In this document: positions 8,934-17,464 of the stretch, in pieces
Position numbering within the stretch: the stretch's first letter is position 1
Layout: each line of letters begins with the position of its first letter
From: Actinomycetes bacterium
GTDB lineage: Bacteria; Actinomycetota; Actinomycetes; Mycobacteriales; Mycobacteriaceae
DNA: 35,049 nucleotides
NCBI GenBank assembly: GCA_022601135.1
Contig: JAHZJB010000072.1
Span: 1-35,049, forward strand
Direction: 5' to 3'
The notes under the pieces: generated by a model
Database searches by the model: none
Told to the model about the DNA's origin: nothing
Seen by the model: only the letters and a program-made list of their open reading frames with translations
Translations under genes and position numbers: made by a program

Positions 8934-11555
8934 TCAGCGGATCTGCCAACCGACGGAGGGGTCGACGGCGATGGACGAGACGTCCACGGCTTCGAAGGAT
9001 TCCATCGGGATCGTGTTCAGTTCGCTGGCCGCAGTGATGTGATCGGTCCCCGTCCAGCCAGTGCTCATGGCGAGCAGTCCCGCGCCCTCCCTGCCCGCAC
9101 CGAACGAGTCGTAGACGACCGCACCGCGCACCTGCAGCCCCCGCAGGACAACCTGAGTGGCCGGTGAATACGGGGTGATGTCAAAGTCGCTCTTCAGCCG
9201 GAACACGGTCCCCATCGGGATGCCGTCCAGGGCGGTGCCGTCGCCGGCGCGCGCCGGCCAGGTGAAGCCGGCCCCGCGGTCCATCGCGATCGAGAAGCCG
9301 AGCATGTGGTCAATCTCACCACGCTCCAGGTCATCAGGGCGCAGCATCATCGGCAGGAACGGTAGCCGGGATGCGTTCGCGTGCCCGACTTCCGGGTAGA
9401 ACGGCGAACTCATGTCGTACTGGGCGCCGGCCCCGGCGATCCATCGGTCCCCCCAGATCGCGGCGTAGACCGCGTTGCCGAGGGCGTCGAGAATGCCGGC
9501 GGCCGGAAGTTCGTAACCGTGGGCGACGTTGATGAGTTCCTGGGAGATGCAGGTCCCTTTCTGGAAAACGAACAAGTGCCGGTCCCAGGCAGGTACCGAG
9601 GGCATGCCCTCGACGAGCGGATAGTCGGGGATCGCGTACGGGCGGTCATCAATGCCCGGGCCGCTGGTGGTGTAGCCCCGGTTGAAGATCACGGTCTCCT
9701 TGGGATGCGACGCCTCAACGATGTTCACCGGCATGCCGCCGCCGGTGCTGCCCATCCATTCCTTGGCGCCCATACCCGATCGCAGCGTCTCACCGCGGTT
9801 CCCGCCAAGGATTTCGATGAACTTCGCCGATTCGGGCAGCAGCGGAAGGTCGCGGACGTCGGCGTGAAAGATGGTATCGGCCGGCATCAACGTGCAGCCG
9901 CAGAAAGTCGAGAGACCTTGGTCCGGGGGTGGGTCGGTGCTGGGACTGATGGCAACCCGGATGGGCACCGAAATGACGCCGCCATAACCGTCGTCGACCG
10001 TCACCGCCACCGTGTCGGTCAGGTCGGACGGAGCCGCATTCGGATGCCCGGCGTCATACCGGGCCTTCTGGGTCGGGGTGTAGGTGAAGTTTCCGTCGGC
10101 GTCCACCACGAAGGTGCCCTTGAGCGTTGTGGTCGAGCCGCTGTAGGTGAGCACATCGGAGTCAGGGTCTTCGGCGACGACGGACCCGGTCGCGACGCCG
10201 CTGTCCTCGTCGGGATCGCCGACACTTGCGATTCCGGTGGGTGCGGCATTGACTGGGCTGATGGCGACCGTGACCGGAATCTCGGTGGCCGCACCGTACT
10301 TGTCGACCACCCGAATTGTGAACGTGTCGGTCTTGTCGGCGGCAGTGGCGGAGTTCGCGGCGGCGGCGTGGCGCGCCGCCGCGCTGGGTGTGTAGGTGAA
10401 ACCGCCACCGCCGTTGACCGACACGGTGCCTTTGTCGGTGACGGTGGTCGACCCCACGTAGGACAGTGAGTCCCAGTTGGGGTCGGTTGCCTTGACGCTT
10501 CCGGTGATGGTTCCGGTCGCGGCGTCGGGGGCGCCGAGTTTGCGCGAGCGAACGACCGGCGCGGAATTCAGCGGGACGATGGTCGTGTTCACCTGGACCG
10601 ACGTGGTGCCGCCCCGGCCGTCGTTGACCGTCACAGCGAAGCGGTCCGAGTTGATGGCGGGGATGAATCGGGCCAGGAACCGCACGAATCCGTTGGTCGA
10701 GTAGGTGAAATTCCCGTCGCCGCCGTTGCTCACCCAACCCCACGTCGGCCTGCTGGCGGTGTAGGTCAGCACGTCGTCGTCGATGTCGCTGGCCGAAACC
10801 GTCACCCGGGTGACACCGGTGATGCCATCGGGTGCAGCGACGGTCGCGGTTGCCGTGGGTGCAGTGTTCGCCGTGCTGATGGGTGCCGAATCAGATTCTT
10901 CGACAAGGGCATTGGATATCGCCGTCGGCCGTTCGAGAGCCGACTCGGGATCTATCGGCGCGGCGCGACGCGCAGCCCCGAGGAGCGCCGGCACTGCCTG
11001 GGTATCCACCGGAGACTGCCGACGCGGCGCCGGGACATCCGGAGTCGATGATGTGGCCGCATCCCGGAACTGCGCCGGTTCTGGAAGCGGTGCGGTCGAC
11101 AACTCCGGTGTGTCGACGGGTTCACGGTCCGAACGCGACACCAGCCTGGGACGGTTGGCGGCGGTCGATACTTCGAGGTCGAGGTCGAGGTCGAGGTCGA
11201 GGTCGAGGTCGAGGTCGAGGTCGGCTTTGGTTGCCGACTCGACCCCGGTCTGCGATGCCGACTCAACCTCGGATTCGTCTTGTGGAATCGATTCGCGCCG
11301 GCTTGGCCCCTCTTCGGCGCGCTCTGCCGGCTGCCCGCTCGCGGTGTCGTCCGTCGGGCCTCCGGCGCCGTTGCCATCCGTCGAGTTGTCCGAAGGGTTC
11401 GATGTGCCGCTGCTACCCGATCGGGCACCGTCGGACCTCGATGAGTCAGCGGGCTCGGCCGCGGCTGCCCCGATGCCGCCGACTCCCACCACTACCCCGA
11501 TGCCGAACGAAACGGCGAGACCGGCGATTCTTCCGAAATGATCTTCCGCTGCCAT
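8934..11555 (-). CDS. Large secreted protein with Ig/cadherin-like repeats and a C-terminal unknown domain
   Basis: This 873-residue exported protein opens with a hydrophobic signal segment at residues 8-33, ending AAAAEP. Residues about 35-225 are a disordered Ser/Asp/Glu/Pro-rich region containing (Asp-Leu)8 at 112-127. Three bacterial Ig/cadherin-like repeats follow (about 228-330, 331-436 and 437-540), each ending in a GNFTYTP or DGYGG-type motif. A globular C-terminal domain (about 546-873) includes a CxC pair (C552, C554), [10 protein letters not shown], and a TWPARAG...[12 protein letters not shown] block. From memory that block resembles a widespread secreted domain of unknown activity. 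Similar N-terminal modules are joined to various C-terminal domains in other mycobacterial proteins (recalled). I chose ATG 11555 behind GAGGGGG; ATG 11570 is the alternative. It is probably cell-wall or surface located; its role is unknown. Confidence 0.85.
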   Translation of the reverse strand: MAAEDHFGRIAGLAVSFGIGVVVGVGGIGAAAAEPADSSRSDGARSGSSGTSNPSDNSTDGNGAGGPTDDTASGQPAERAEEGPSRRESIPQDESEVESASQTGVESATKADLDLDLDLDLDLDLDLEVSTAANRPRLVSRSDREPVDTPELSTAPLPEPAQFRDAATSSTPDVPAPRRQSPVDTQAVPALLGAARRAAPIDPESALERPTAISNALVEESDSAPISTANTAPTATATVAAPDGITGVTRVTVSASDIDDDVLTYTASRPTWGWVSNGGDGNFTYSTNGFVRFLARFIPAINSDRFAVTVNDGRGGTTSVQVNTTIVPLNSAPVVRSRKLGAPDAATGTITGSVKATDPNWDSLSYVGSTTVTDKGTVSVNGGGGFTYTPSAAARHAAAANSATAADKTDTFTIRVVDKYGAATEIPVTVAISPVNAAPTGIASVGDPDEDSGVATGSVVAEDPDSDVLTYSGSTTTLKGTFVVDADGNFTYTPTQKARYDAGHPNAAPSDLTDTVAVTVDDGYGGVISVPIRVAISPSTDPPPDQGLSTFCGCTLMPADTIFHADVRDLPLLPESAKFIEILGGNRGETLRSGMGAKEWMGSTGGGMPVNIVEASHPKETVIFNRGYTTSGPGIDDRPYAIPDYPLVEGMPSVPAWDRHLFVFQKGTCISQELINVAHGYELPAAGILDALGNAVYAAIWGDRWIAGAGAQYDMSSPFYPEVGHANASRLPFLPMMLRPDDLERGEIDHMLGFSIAMDRGAGFTWPARAGDGTALDGIPMGTVFRLKSDFDITPYSPATQVVLRGLQVRGAVVYDSFGAGREGAGLLAMSTGWTGTDHITAASELNTIPMESFEAVDVSSIAVDPSVGWQIR
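11175..11222. repeat. Perfect hexanucleotide microsatellite (GAGGTC)8
   Basis: Eight uninterrupted copies of GAGGTC occur on the plus strand (GACCTC on the coding strand), encoding (Asp-Leu)8 in the secreted Ig-repeat protein. The unit is a multiple of three, so copy-number change would alter length without shifting frame. Perfect codon identity points to recent slippage. Confidence 0.97.
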
Positions 11556-11665
11556 AGCGCGCCCCCTCATGCAACCCTGACAATAGTCCTGCTGACGTGC
11601 GAACTTTGGAGAATCGCGAAGGTGAAGGCGCAGCGCCCCGCGGGTTGCGCAGACGGCGCGTACAG

Positions 11666-11738
11666 CGCCCCCGGCAGGGATCGAACCTGCGACCAACCGC
11701 TTAGAAGGCGGCTGCTCTATCCGCTGAGCTACGGGGGC
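11666..11738 (-). tRNA. tRNA-Arg (anticodon TCT)
   Basis: A full cloverleaf of 73 nt reads on the minus strand. The acceptor arms are GCCCCCG and CGGGGGC with discriminator G. The D-arm has GCTCAGCGGATAGAGC, and the T-arm is GCAGG-TTCGATC-CCTGC. The anticodon loop CTTCTAA (11707-11701) carries TCT, which reads AGA, a rare arginine codon in GC-rich genomes. CCA is not encoded. The gene lies upstream of, and in the same direction as, the large secreted protein gene. Confidence 0.97.
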
Positions 11739-11749
11739 CGCGCGCACAC

Positions 11750-11778
11750 ACCCTAGCCGAGTGGCTGAGAACCGTCCG
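11750..11778 (-). promoter_or_regulatory. Predicted promoter of tRNA-Arg
   Basis: On the minus strand TAGGGT (11755-11750) forms a good -10 box 11 nt before the mature tRNA 5' end. CGGACG (11778-11773), sharing GAC with the consensus -35, lies 17 nt upstream. The -35 box abuts the 18-bp palindrome at 11776-11793. Confidence 0.5.
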
Positions 11779-11793
11779 GCGACCGGTCGCCGG
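11776..11793. repeat. 18-bp perfect palindrome near the tRNA-Arg promoter
   Basis: CCGGCGACCGGTCGCCGG is perfectly self-complementary over 18 bp with no loop. It lies in the 156-bp gap between tRNA-Arg and the divergent WS/DGAT gene and overlaps the predicted tRNA -35 region. It could be an operator, but the high GC content raises the chance of coincidence. The rest of the gap is GC-rich and shows nothing else I recognise. Confidence 0.6.
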
Positions 11794-11882
11794 CGCCGGC
11801 GGCGTTGCCGGGGGGCGGCGGCGGAAGGCCGTTGTCGTCCCAGTCGCCCACCAAAGCCACTCCGCTTCATCGGCTTGCCGAC

Positions 11883-11888
11883 TAGCGT
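11883..11888 (+). promoter_or_regulatory. Predicted leaderless -10 box of the WS/DGAT operon
   Basis: TAGCGT lies exactly -12 to -7 from ATG 11895, and no Shine-Dalgarno precedes the ATG. The transcript is predicted to start at the A of the start codon. Confidence 0.5.
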
Positions 11889-11894
11889 GGAACC

Positions 11895-13391
11895 ATGAGC
11901 AACGCGCCGGACCTGGATGCGGCCGGATTGCCCGAAGAACTCAGCCCGCTCGACCAGCTTCTGCACCGCGGTGAAGCGAATCCACGCACCCGCTCGGGCA
12001 TCATGACGCTGGAGCTTCTCGACACAACACCGGACTGGGATCTTTTTCGAAGTCGTTTCGAGAACGCCTCGCGCAAGGTGCTGCGACTGCGGCAGAAGGT
12101 CGTGACGCCGACGCTGCCTACCGCTGCGCCGCGCTGGGTCGTGGACCCCGACTTCAACCTCGACTTCCATCTTCGCCGGGTCCGAGTTCCCGCACCAGGC
12201 ACGCTGCGCCAAGTGATGGATCTGGCCGAGGTCGCTGCGCAGTCGCCGCTCGACATCTCCCGTCCGCTGTGGACGGCCACCCTTATCGAGGGGGTGCAGA
12301 ATGGGCAGGCGGCACTGATGGTGCATCTCAGCCACGCCGTAACCGACGGTGTCGGCGGCGTCGAGATGTTTTCCAACCTCTACGATCTAGAGCGTGATCC
12401 GCCTGCTCAGGACAGCGCGCCACTCCCCATCCCCTCAGATCTGTCACCCAACGATCTGATGCGCCAGGGGATCAACCGGTTGCCCGGAACGGTCGCAGGC
12501 GGCGTACGCGATGTGCTGTTCGGTACCGCGCAGGCGGTGGGGCACGTGGTGCGGGCCCCGGTGTCCCGGCTGGGCAGCGTCGTCGACTACGCAATGTCGG
12601 GTGCCCGGGTGATCGGACCGGTCGCCGATCCCTCGCCGTTGCTGCGCCGTCGCAGTCTGTCCTCACGCAGCGAGGCCATCGACATCAAGTTCGCAGATCT
12701 GCATCGCGCGGCCAAGGCGGCCGGAGGGTCGATCAACGACGCTTATCTAGCCGGGCTGTGTGGCACGCTGCGCCTCTATCACCGCGCGAAGGGGCTTCCC
12801 GTCGAGACCCTGCCGATGGCCGTCCCGGTGAACCTGCGTTCGGATGCGGATCCCGCCGGCGGCAACAGATTCGCCGGTGTGAACCTTGCGGCGCCGATCG
12901 GCCTGTTCGACCCGGAGATTCGTATCAAGAACATCCGATCACAGATGACTCGCAAGCACGAGGAGCGCGCTCTGGACCTGGTCGGAGCGATCGCGCCCAT
13001 CATGAGCTTGCTACCCGACACCGTGCTGGAATCGATGGCAGGATCCATCGTGAACTCCGACGTGCAGGCCAGCAACGTGCCCGTGTACGCCGGCGATACC
13101 TATATCGCCGGCGCGAAGGTGCTACGGCAGTACGGTCTCGGGCCGCTTCCCGGTGTGGCGATGATGGTGGTGCTGGTGTCCCGGTCCGGGTACTGCACCA
13201 TCACATCGCGATACGACCGGGCCTCGTTCACGGACCCGGAACTGCTCGCGCGCTGTCTGATGGGCGGTTTCAACGAAGTGCTCGCCCTCGGTGGCGACGG
13301 TCGCGCTTCGCCGGCGACGTTCAGCACGGCACCGGCAACATCAGGCGAAGACTTCAGCTCTACCTCACATAACGGAAGTGCCGCACAATGA
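11895..13391 (+). CDS. Wax ester synthase/diacylglycerol acyltransferase (WS/DGAT, Rv2484c-like)
   Basis: This 498-residue enzyme of the actinobacterial WS/DGAT family esterifies diacylglycerol or fatty alcohols with acyl-CoA to make triacylglycerol or wax ester. The N-terminal LSPLDQLLHRGE segment is typical. The active-site motif reads S146-H-A-V-T-D-G152, so the first His of the classical HHxxxDG is Ser while the catalytic second His (H147) is kept. The C-terminal half has the PVNLRSDADPAGGNRFAGV and VPVYAGD-type family blocks. Length is normal. The stop overlaps the start of the PlsC fusion gene (ATGA at 13388-13391), coupling it to glycerolipid assembly. Several WS/DGAT paralogues exist per mycobacterial genome, and activity differs widely, so true triacylglycerol synthesis here is inferred. 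Confidence 0.9.
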   Translation: MSNAPDLDAAGLPEELSPLDQLLHRGEANPRTRSGIMTLELLDTTPDWDLFRSRFENASRKVLRLRQKVVTPTLPTAAPRWVVDPDFNLDFHLRRVRVPAPGTLRQVMDLAEVAAQSPLDISRPLWTATLIEGVQNGQAALMVHLSHAVTDGVGGVEMFSNLYDLERDPPAQDSAPLPIPSDLSPNDLMRQGINRLPGTVAGGVRDVLFGTAQAVGHVVRAPVSRLGSVVDYAMSGARVIGPVADPSPLLRRRSLSSRSEAIDIKFADLHRAAKAAGGSINDAYLAGLCGTLRLYHRAKGLPVETLPMAVPVNLRSDADPAGGNRFAGVNLAAPIGLFDPEIRIKNIRSQMTRKHEERALDLVGAIAPIMSLLPDTVLESMAGSIVNSDVQASNVPVYAGDTYIAGAKVLRQYGLGPLPGVAMMVVLVSRSGYCTITSRYDRASFTDPELLARCLMGGFNEVLALGGDGRASPATFSTAPATSGEDFSSTSHNGSAAQ

Positions 13392-15085
13392 CATCGGGGA
13401 CATCGGGGACATCGGGGAACAGCCAACAGATGCGACTTCCGGGCTCGGTTGCCGAGGTCGAAGCCAGCCCGCGGGGCCCAGGGGTGGGTGCGTTCTTCGA
13501 CCTGGACGGCACGCTCGTGGCCGGCTTCACCGGCGTGGTGATGACCCAGGACCGGATTCGGCGCCGCCAGATGTCGGTCGGTGAGTTCATCGGCATGGTG
13601 CAAGCCGGTCTCAACCACCGGCTCGGCCGGTCGGAGTTCGAGGATCTGATCGGCAAGGGTGCCCGCATGCTGCGCGGCAACTCCGTCGCCGATATCGACG
13701 AGCTGGCCGAGCGGTTGTTCGCGCAGAAGATCGTCGGCCGGATCTATCCGGAAATGCGTGAGCTCGTCCGGGCGCACATGGCCCGCGGCCATACGGTCGT
13801 GCTCAGTTCGTCCGCACTGACGGTCCAAGTCGATCCGGTGGCACGGTTCCTGGGCATCCATAACGTCCTGAGCAACAAATTCGAGACCGACGACCACGAC
13901 CTGATCACCGGCGAGGTGCAGCGTCCGATCATCTGGGGGCCGGGCAAGGCGCGCGCCGTGCAGGAGTTCGCCGGTGCCAACGGCGTCGATCTGTCTCAGA
14001 GCTACTTCTACGCCGATGGCGACGAGGATGTCGCGTTGATGTACCTGGTTGGTAACCCGCGTCCCACCAACCCGGCGGGCAAGATGGCCGCGGTGGCCGC
14101 CAAACGCGGGTGGCCGGTGCTGAGGTTCAGTAGCCGCAGCGCCAACAGTCCGCTCTCTCAGCTGCGTACCGCCGCCGGGGTCGCGACGATGATGCCGATC
14201 GCGGCCGGAGCCGTCGGTGTCGGTCTGCTGACCCGTAACCGCCGTGCGGGCGTCAACTTCTTCACCGCGGTGTTCGGGCGGACCTTGCTCAACACCATCG
14301 GTATCAACCTGCGGGTTCTCGGGAAGGAGAATCTGACAGCGCGGCGCCCCGCGGTGTTCATCTTCAACCACCGTAACCAGGCAGATCCACTGATCGCCGG
14401 CAGGCTGGTCAGTGACAACTTCACGTCAGTGGGTAAGAAGGAACTGGAGAGCGATCCCATCGTCGGCACAATGGGCAAGATCATGGATGCCGCCTTCATC
14501 GATCGTGACAACCCGGAAAAGGCTATCGAAGGTCTCCAGAAGGTCGAGGAGCTCGCCCGCAAAGGATTATCCATCCTGATCGCGCCTGAGGGCACCCGGC
14601 TGGACACCACGGAGGTTGGCGCGTTCAAGAAGGGGCCGTTCCGGATCGCGATGTCAGCTGGTATTCCTATCGTGCCGATCGTGATCCGCAACGCCGAGGT
14701 GATCGCCGCGCGGGACTCGAGCACCTTTAACTCGGGCACTGTGGATGTCGTTGTCTACCCACCGATTCCGGTCGACGACTGGACCCATGAGAACTTGACC
14801 GAGCGCATCGCCGAGGTACGGCAGCTTTATCTCGACACGCTCAGGGACTGGCCGCAGGACGAGTTGCCCGTCCCTGAACTCTATCGGCGAACCAGGAAGG
14901 CGCCCGCCGCCAAGGCCACCGCCAAGAAGGCACCCGTCAAGAAGGCTGGCGCCAAGAAGACCCCGGTCAAGAAGGCCACCGCCCAGAAGACACCGACCAA
15001 GACGCCGGTCAAGAAGGCCACCGCCAAGAAGACACCGGCCCAGAAGGCGCCCACCAAGCGCAGCGGCGCGAAGGGGCGGCCATGA
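13388..15085 (+). CDS. plsC: HAD-phosphatase/1-acylglycerol-3-phosphate acyltransferase fusion with Lys-rich tail
   Basis: This 565-residue bifunctional protein (Rv2483c-like) has three parts. Residues 34-270 form an HAD-IB phosphatase domain with the FFDLDGTL motif (D38 nucleophile, D40). Residues about 300-480 form a PlsC acyltransferase with the H328-x4-D333 catalytic motif and E401-G-T-R for glycerol-phosphate binding. Residues 504-565 form a tail made almost only of Lys, Ala, Pro and Thr, similar to histone H1. The enzyme would acylate lysophosphatidate; the HAD domain could dephosphorylate phosphatidate or a related ester to feed the neighbouring WS/DGAT, but that is inference. The N-terminus has a TSG triplet repeat. 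Its start overlaps the WS/DGAT stop, and its stop overlaps the plsB start (ATGA both times). Confidence 0.92.
   Translation: MTSGTSGTSGNSQQMRLPGSVAEVEASPRGPGVGAFFDLDGTLVAGFTGVVMTQDRIRRRQMSVGEFIGMVQAGLNHRLGRSEFEDLIGKGARMLRGNSVADIDELAERLFAQKIVGRIYPEMRELVRAHMARGHTVVLSSSALTVQVDPVARFLGIHNVLSNKFETDDHDLITGEVQRPIIWGPGKARAVQEFAGANGVDLSQSYFYADGDEDVALMYLVGNPRPTNPAGKMAAVAAKRGWPVLRFSSRSANSPLSQLRTAAGVATMMPIAAGAVGVGLLTRNRRAGVNFFTAVFGRTLLNTIGINLRVLGKENLTARRPAVFIFNHRNQADPLIAGRLVSDNFTSVGKKELESDPIVGTMGKIMDAAFIDRDNPEKAIEGLQKVEELARKGLSILIAPEGTRLDTTEVGAFKKGPFRIAMSAGIPIVPIVIRNAEVIAARDSSTFNSGTVDVVVYPPIPVDDWTHENLTERIAEVRQLYLDTLRDWPQDELPVPELYRRTRKAPAAKATAKKAPVKKAGAKKTPVKKATAQKTPTKTPVKKATAKKTPAQKAPTKRSGAKGRP
13391..13417. 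repeat. Three perfect 9-bp repeats at the plsC 5' end
   Basis: The unit acatcgggg occurs three times in tandem and encodes Thr-Ser-Gly triplets directly after the initiator Met. It sits in a probably disordered N-terminus, so length variation between strains would be tolerated. Confidence 0.9.
14897..15082. repeat. Imperfect repeats encoding the Lys/Ala/Pro tail of PlsC
   Basis: The 186-bp segment is built from degenerate units such as aagaaggccaccgcc and aagacaccggtc. They encode repeated KKATAKK, KKTPVKK and KAPAK-like motifs (62 residues, about one third lysine). The strand is purine-rich. It is a low-complexity region likely to vary in length between strains. Confidence 0.85.
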
Positions 15086-17460
15086 AGGCCAGCATTGACG
15101 ACATGGCGGCGTTCTCCGCTACCGGCGACACCCTGGTTCTCGCGTCGGTGTCCTCGCCGGCCGAAACGGAACTCTTCGATCACTGGCTTCATCTGCAGCG
15201 TCGCGAGCACCCCGGCGCCAACATCGAGGTGCTCAAGCTGCCCGCTGACGATGATCCGTCCGAGGCAGTGGTGTCCAAGCTCGTCGACCTGCTCGAAGTC
15301 GACGAGGACCGCTCGGTGGTCCCGGTGCGGGTGTTCTGGGTGCCGGGTGGGTTGCCCACACGATCCAAGGTGGTGTCATTCCTGTCGGGTCGCGACACCT
15401 ACCGTCCGCCAAAGCTGTTGCAGCAGCGCATCCTGAAGCGCGATAGGACGCGCGCCCGCGTCGTCGCCGGCGAACCCGCCAAGGTTTCGGAGCTACGTGA
15501 GCAGTGGAGCGACACCACCGTCGCCGAGAACCCACGGCAATTCGCACGATTCGTCATCCGCCGGGCAATGCTGGCCATCGAGCGCGTCGAGCTTCGACTG
15601 CTCGGGCCCGAGTACAAGTCGCCGCGCCTGGTAAAACCCGAGATGATGGCCTCCACCCGGTTCCGTGAAGGGCTGGAAGAGATTCCCGGTGCGACCCTCG
15701 ACAAGGCGGGGGAGATGCTCGACGAGCTCGGCACCGGGTGGAGCCGATTCTCCGTGGATCTGATCCCGACGCTGGGGCGCGCGATCTTCAGCAGGGGATT
15801 TGACCCCAACATCGACTACGACCGCCTCGAGGTCGAGGCGATGCGGCAGGCACTGGAATCTCACCCCGCGGTGCTGCTGTTTTCCCACCGGTCCTATCTC
15901 GACGGTGTGATTGTGCCCGTGGCGATGCAGGAGAACCGCCTGCCACCGGTGCACACCTTCGCGGGCATCAACCTGTCGTTTGGCGCAATGGGTCCACTCA
16001 TGCGCCGTTCGGGCGTCATCTTCATCCGCCGCAAGCTGGACGATCCGCTCTATAAGTATGTGCTTCGTCAGTTCGTCGGCTACATCGTTGAGAAGCGATT
16101 CAACCTCAGTTGGTCGATCGAAGGCACCCGGTCACGGACCGGAAAGATGTTGCCCCCCAAGCTTGGTTTGCTCGCCTATGTTGCGGACGCCTATCTGGAC
16201 GGCCGCAGCGACGACATCCTGCTGCAACCGGTGTCGATCAGCTTCGACCAACTGCATGAGACCGCCGAGTACGCGGCCTACGCTCGGGGCGGGGAGAAGA
16301 CCCCCGAGGGCCTGGCCTGGATGTACAACTTCATCAAGGCGCAGGGCGAGCGCAACTACGGCAAGATTTATGTGCGGTTTCCCGAAGCCGTCTCGATGCG
16401 CGAGTACCTAGGTGAGCCGCACGGCGCGATGGAAGCCGACCAAGACGCCAAACGCCTTGCGCTGCAAAAGATGGCGTTCGAGGTTGCGTGGCGGATCCTC
16501 CAGGTGACCCCGGTCAACGCGACGGCGCTGGTGTCGGCGCTACTGCTCAGTACCCGAGGTGTCGCGCTGACCCTCGACCAGTTGCACCACACTCTGCAGG
16601 ACTCGCTGGACTACCTGGAGCGCAAGCAGAGCCCGATGACCAACAGCGCGTTGCGGCTGCGCACCCCCGAAGGGGTTCGCGCTGCGGCTGACGCGCTGTC
16701 CAACGGACACCCGGTGACCCGCGTCGACGGCGGCTCCGAACCCGTCTGGTACATCGCCCCGAACGACGAGTACGAGGCCGCGTTCTATCGCAACTCACTG
16801 ATTGACGCCTTTCTGGAAACGTCGCTCATGGAACTCGCCCTTGCCCACGCCGCGCGGGCGGAATCCGATCGCCTGGATGCATTTTGGGCCCAGGTGATGC
16901 GGCTGCGGGATCTGTTGAAGTTCGATTTCTACTTCGCCGACTCCGCGAGCTTCCGCGATCACGTCGCCGAAGAGATGTCGTGGCACGAGAATTGGCAGGA
17001 GGATGTCGCCGCCGGCGGGGAGCGGATCGCGGCGCTGTCGCGGGCCAAACGTCCGGCGATTGCCGGATCGCTGCTGCGCCCGTTCTTCGAGGCCTACCGG
17101 ATCGTCGCTGATGTCTTGATCGGCGCGCCGGCCGAGATCTCCGAGAAGGATCTGACGGCCAAGGCGCTGGGGCTGGGGCAGCAGTATGTGGCACAGGGCC
17201 TGGTCCGGAGCACCGAGTCGGCGTCGGCGTTGCTGTTCACGACTGCTCGACAGGTCGCGGTCGATCAGAGCCTTCTTGAGCCCGCCGACAACCTGGAGGC
17301 TCGGCGGATCGCCTTCCGTGACGAGCTCCGGGGGATCCTGACCGATATGGAAAGCGTTGACCAGTACTCGCGCGAGCAGTTCTTCGCCCGCGAGCGAAGC
17401 CGCCGGGAAGTGCGCGGCGAGCCCGTTCGGTCGACGCGATCCGGTGAGGTCATACCCTAG
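15082..17460 (+). CDS. plsB: Glycerol-3-phosphate 1-O-acyltransferase (PlsB2-like)
   Basis: This 792-residue membrane-associated enzyme makes lysophosphatidate from glycerol-3-phosphate and acyl-CoA, the first committed step of glycerolipid synthesis. The H269-x4-D274 motif (FSHRSYLDG), [11 protein letters not shown], and [11 protein letters not shown] followed by PPKLGLL match the ordered motifs I-IV of the PlsB family. The long N-terminal and C-terminal extensions fit the large bacterial PlsB class. The ATG at 15082 overlaps the plsC stop, so plsC and plsB would be translated coupled. The order plsC then plsB gives both acylation steps toward phosphatidate in one transcript behind WS/DGAT. 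The ctaG-like gene starts 4 nt after its stop. It corresponds to Rv2482c by position and length. Confidence 0.93.
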   Translation: MKASIDDMAAFSATGDTLVLASVSSPAETELFDHWLHLQRREHPGANIEVLKLPADDDPSEAVVSKLVDLLEVDEDRSVVPVRVFWVPGGLPTRSKVVSFLSGRDTYRPPKLLQQRILKRDRTRARVVAGEPAKVSELREQWSDTTVAENPRQFARFVIRRAMLAIERVELRLLGPEYKSPRLVKPEMMASTRFREGLEEIPGATLDKAGEMLDELGTGWSRFSVDLIPTLGRAIFSRGFDPNIDYDRLEVEAMRQALESHPAVLLFSHRSYLDGVIVPVAMQENRLPPVHTFAGINLSFGAMGPLMRRSGVIFIRRKLDDPLYKYVLRQFVGYIVEKRFNLSWSIEGTRSRTGKMLPPKLGLLAYVADAYLDGRSDDILLQPVSISFDQLHETAEYAAYARGGEKTPEGLAWMYNFIKAQGERNYGKIYVRFPEAVSMREYLGEPHGAMEADQDAKRLALQKMAFEVAWRILQVTPVNATALVSALLLSTRGVALTLDQLHHTLQDSLDYLERKQSPMTNSALRLRTPEGVRAAADALSNGHPVTRVDGGSEPVWYIAPNDEYEAAFYRNSLIDAFLETSLMELALAHAARAESDRLDAFWAQVMRLRDLLKFDFYFADSASFRDHVAEEMSWHENWQEDVAAGGERIAALSRAKRPAIAGSLLRPFFEAYRIVADVLIGAPAEISEKDLTAKALGLGQQYVAQGLVRSTESASALLFTTARQVAVDQSLLEPADNLEARRIAFRDELRGILTDMESVDQYSREQFFARERSRREVRGEPVRSTRSGEVIP
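17453..17458 (+). promoter_or_regulatory. Possible leaderless -10 box before the CopD-CtaG gene
   Basis: TACCCT at the end of plsB lies exactly -12 to -7 from ATG 17465, which has no clear Shine-Dalgarno. The gene may have its own leaderless promoter besides operon read-through. No -35 was identified. Confidence 0.35.
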
Positions 17461-17464
17461 GCGG

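Noticed and set aside
10783..11541. Ser/Arg-rich plus-strand frame opposite the secreted protein gene
   Set aside because: The (Ser-Arg)n run is just the GAGGTC repeat read on the other strand; no start signal or domain is visible.
8837..11738. Possible integrated element flanked by a tRNA 3'-end duplication
   Set aside because: I looked for a copy of the tRNA-Arg 3' sequence around 8837-8940 and found none; there is no integrase gene either.
8934..12335. A 1133-codon uninterrupted minus-strand frame
   Set aside because: The part above 11570 runs through tRNA-Arg and antisense to the WS/DGAT gene. The signal peptide and Shine-Dalgarno at 11555 mark the true start.
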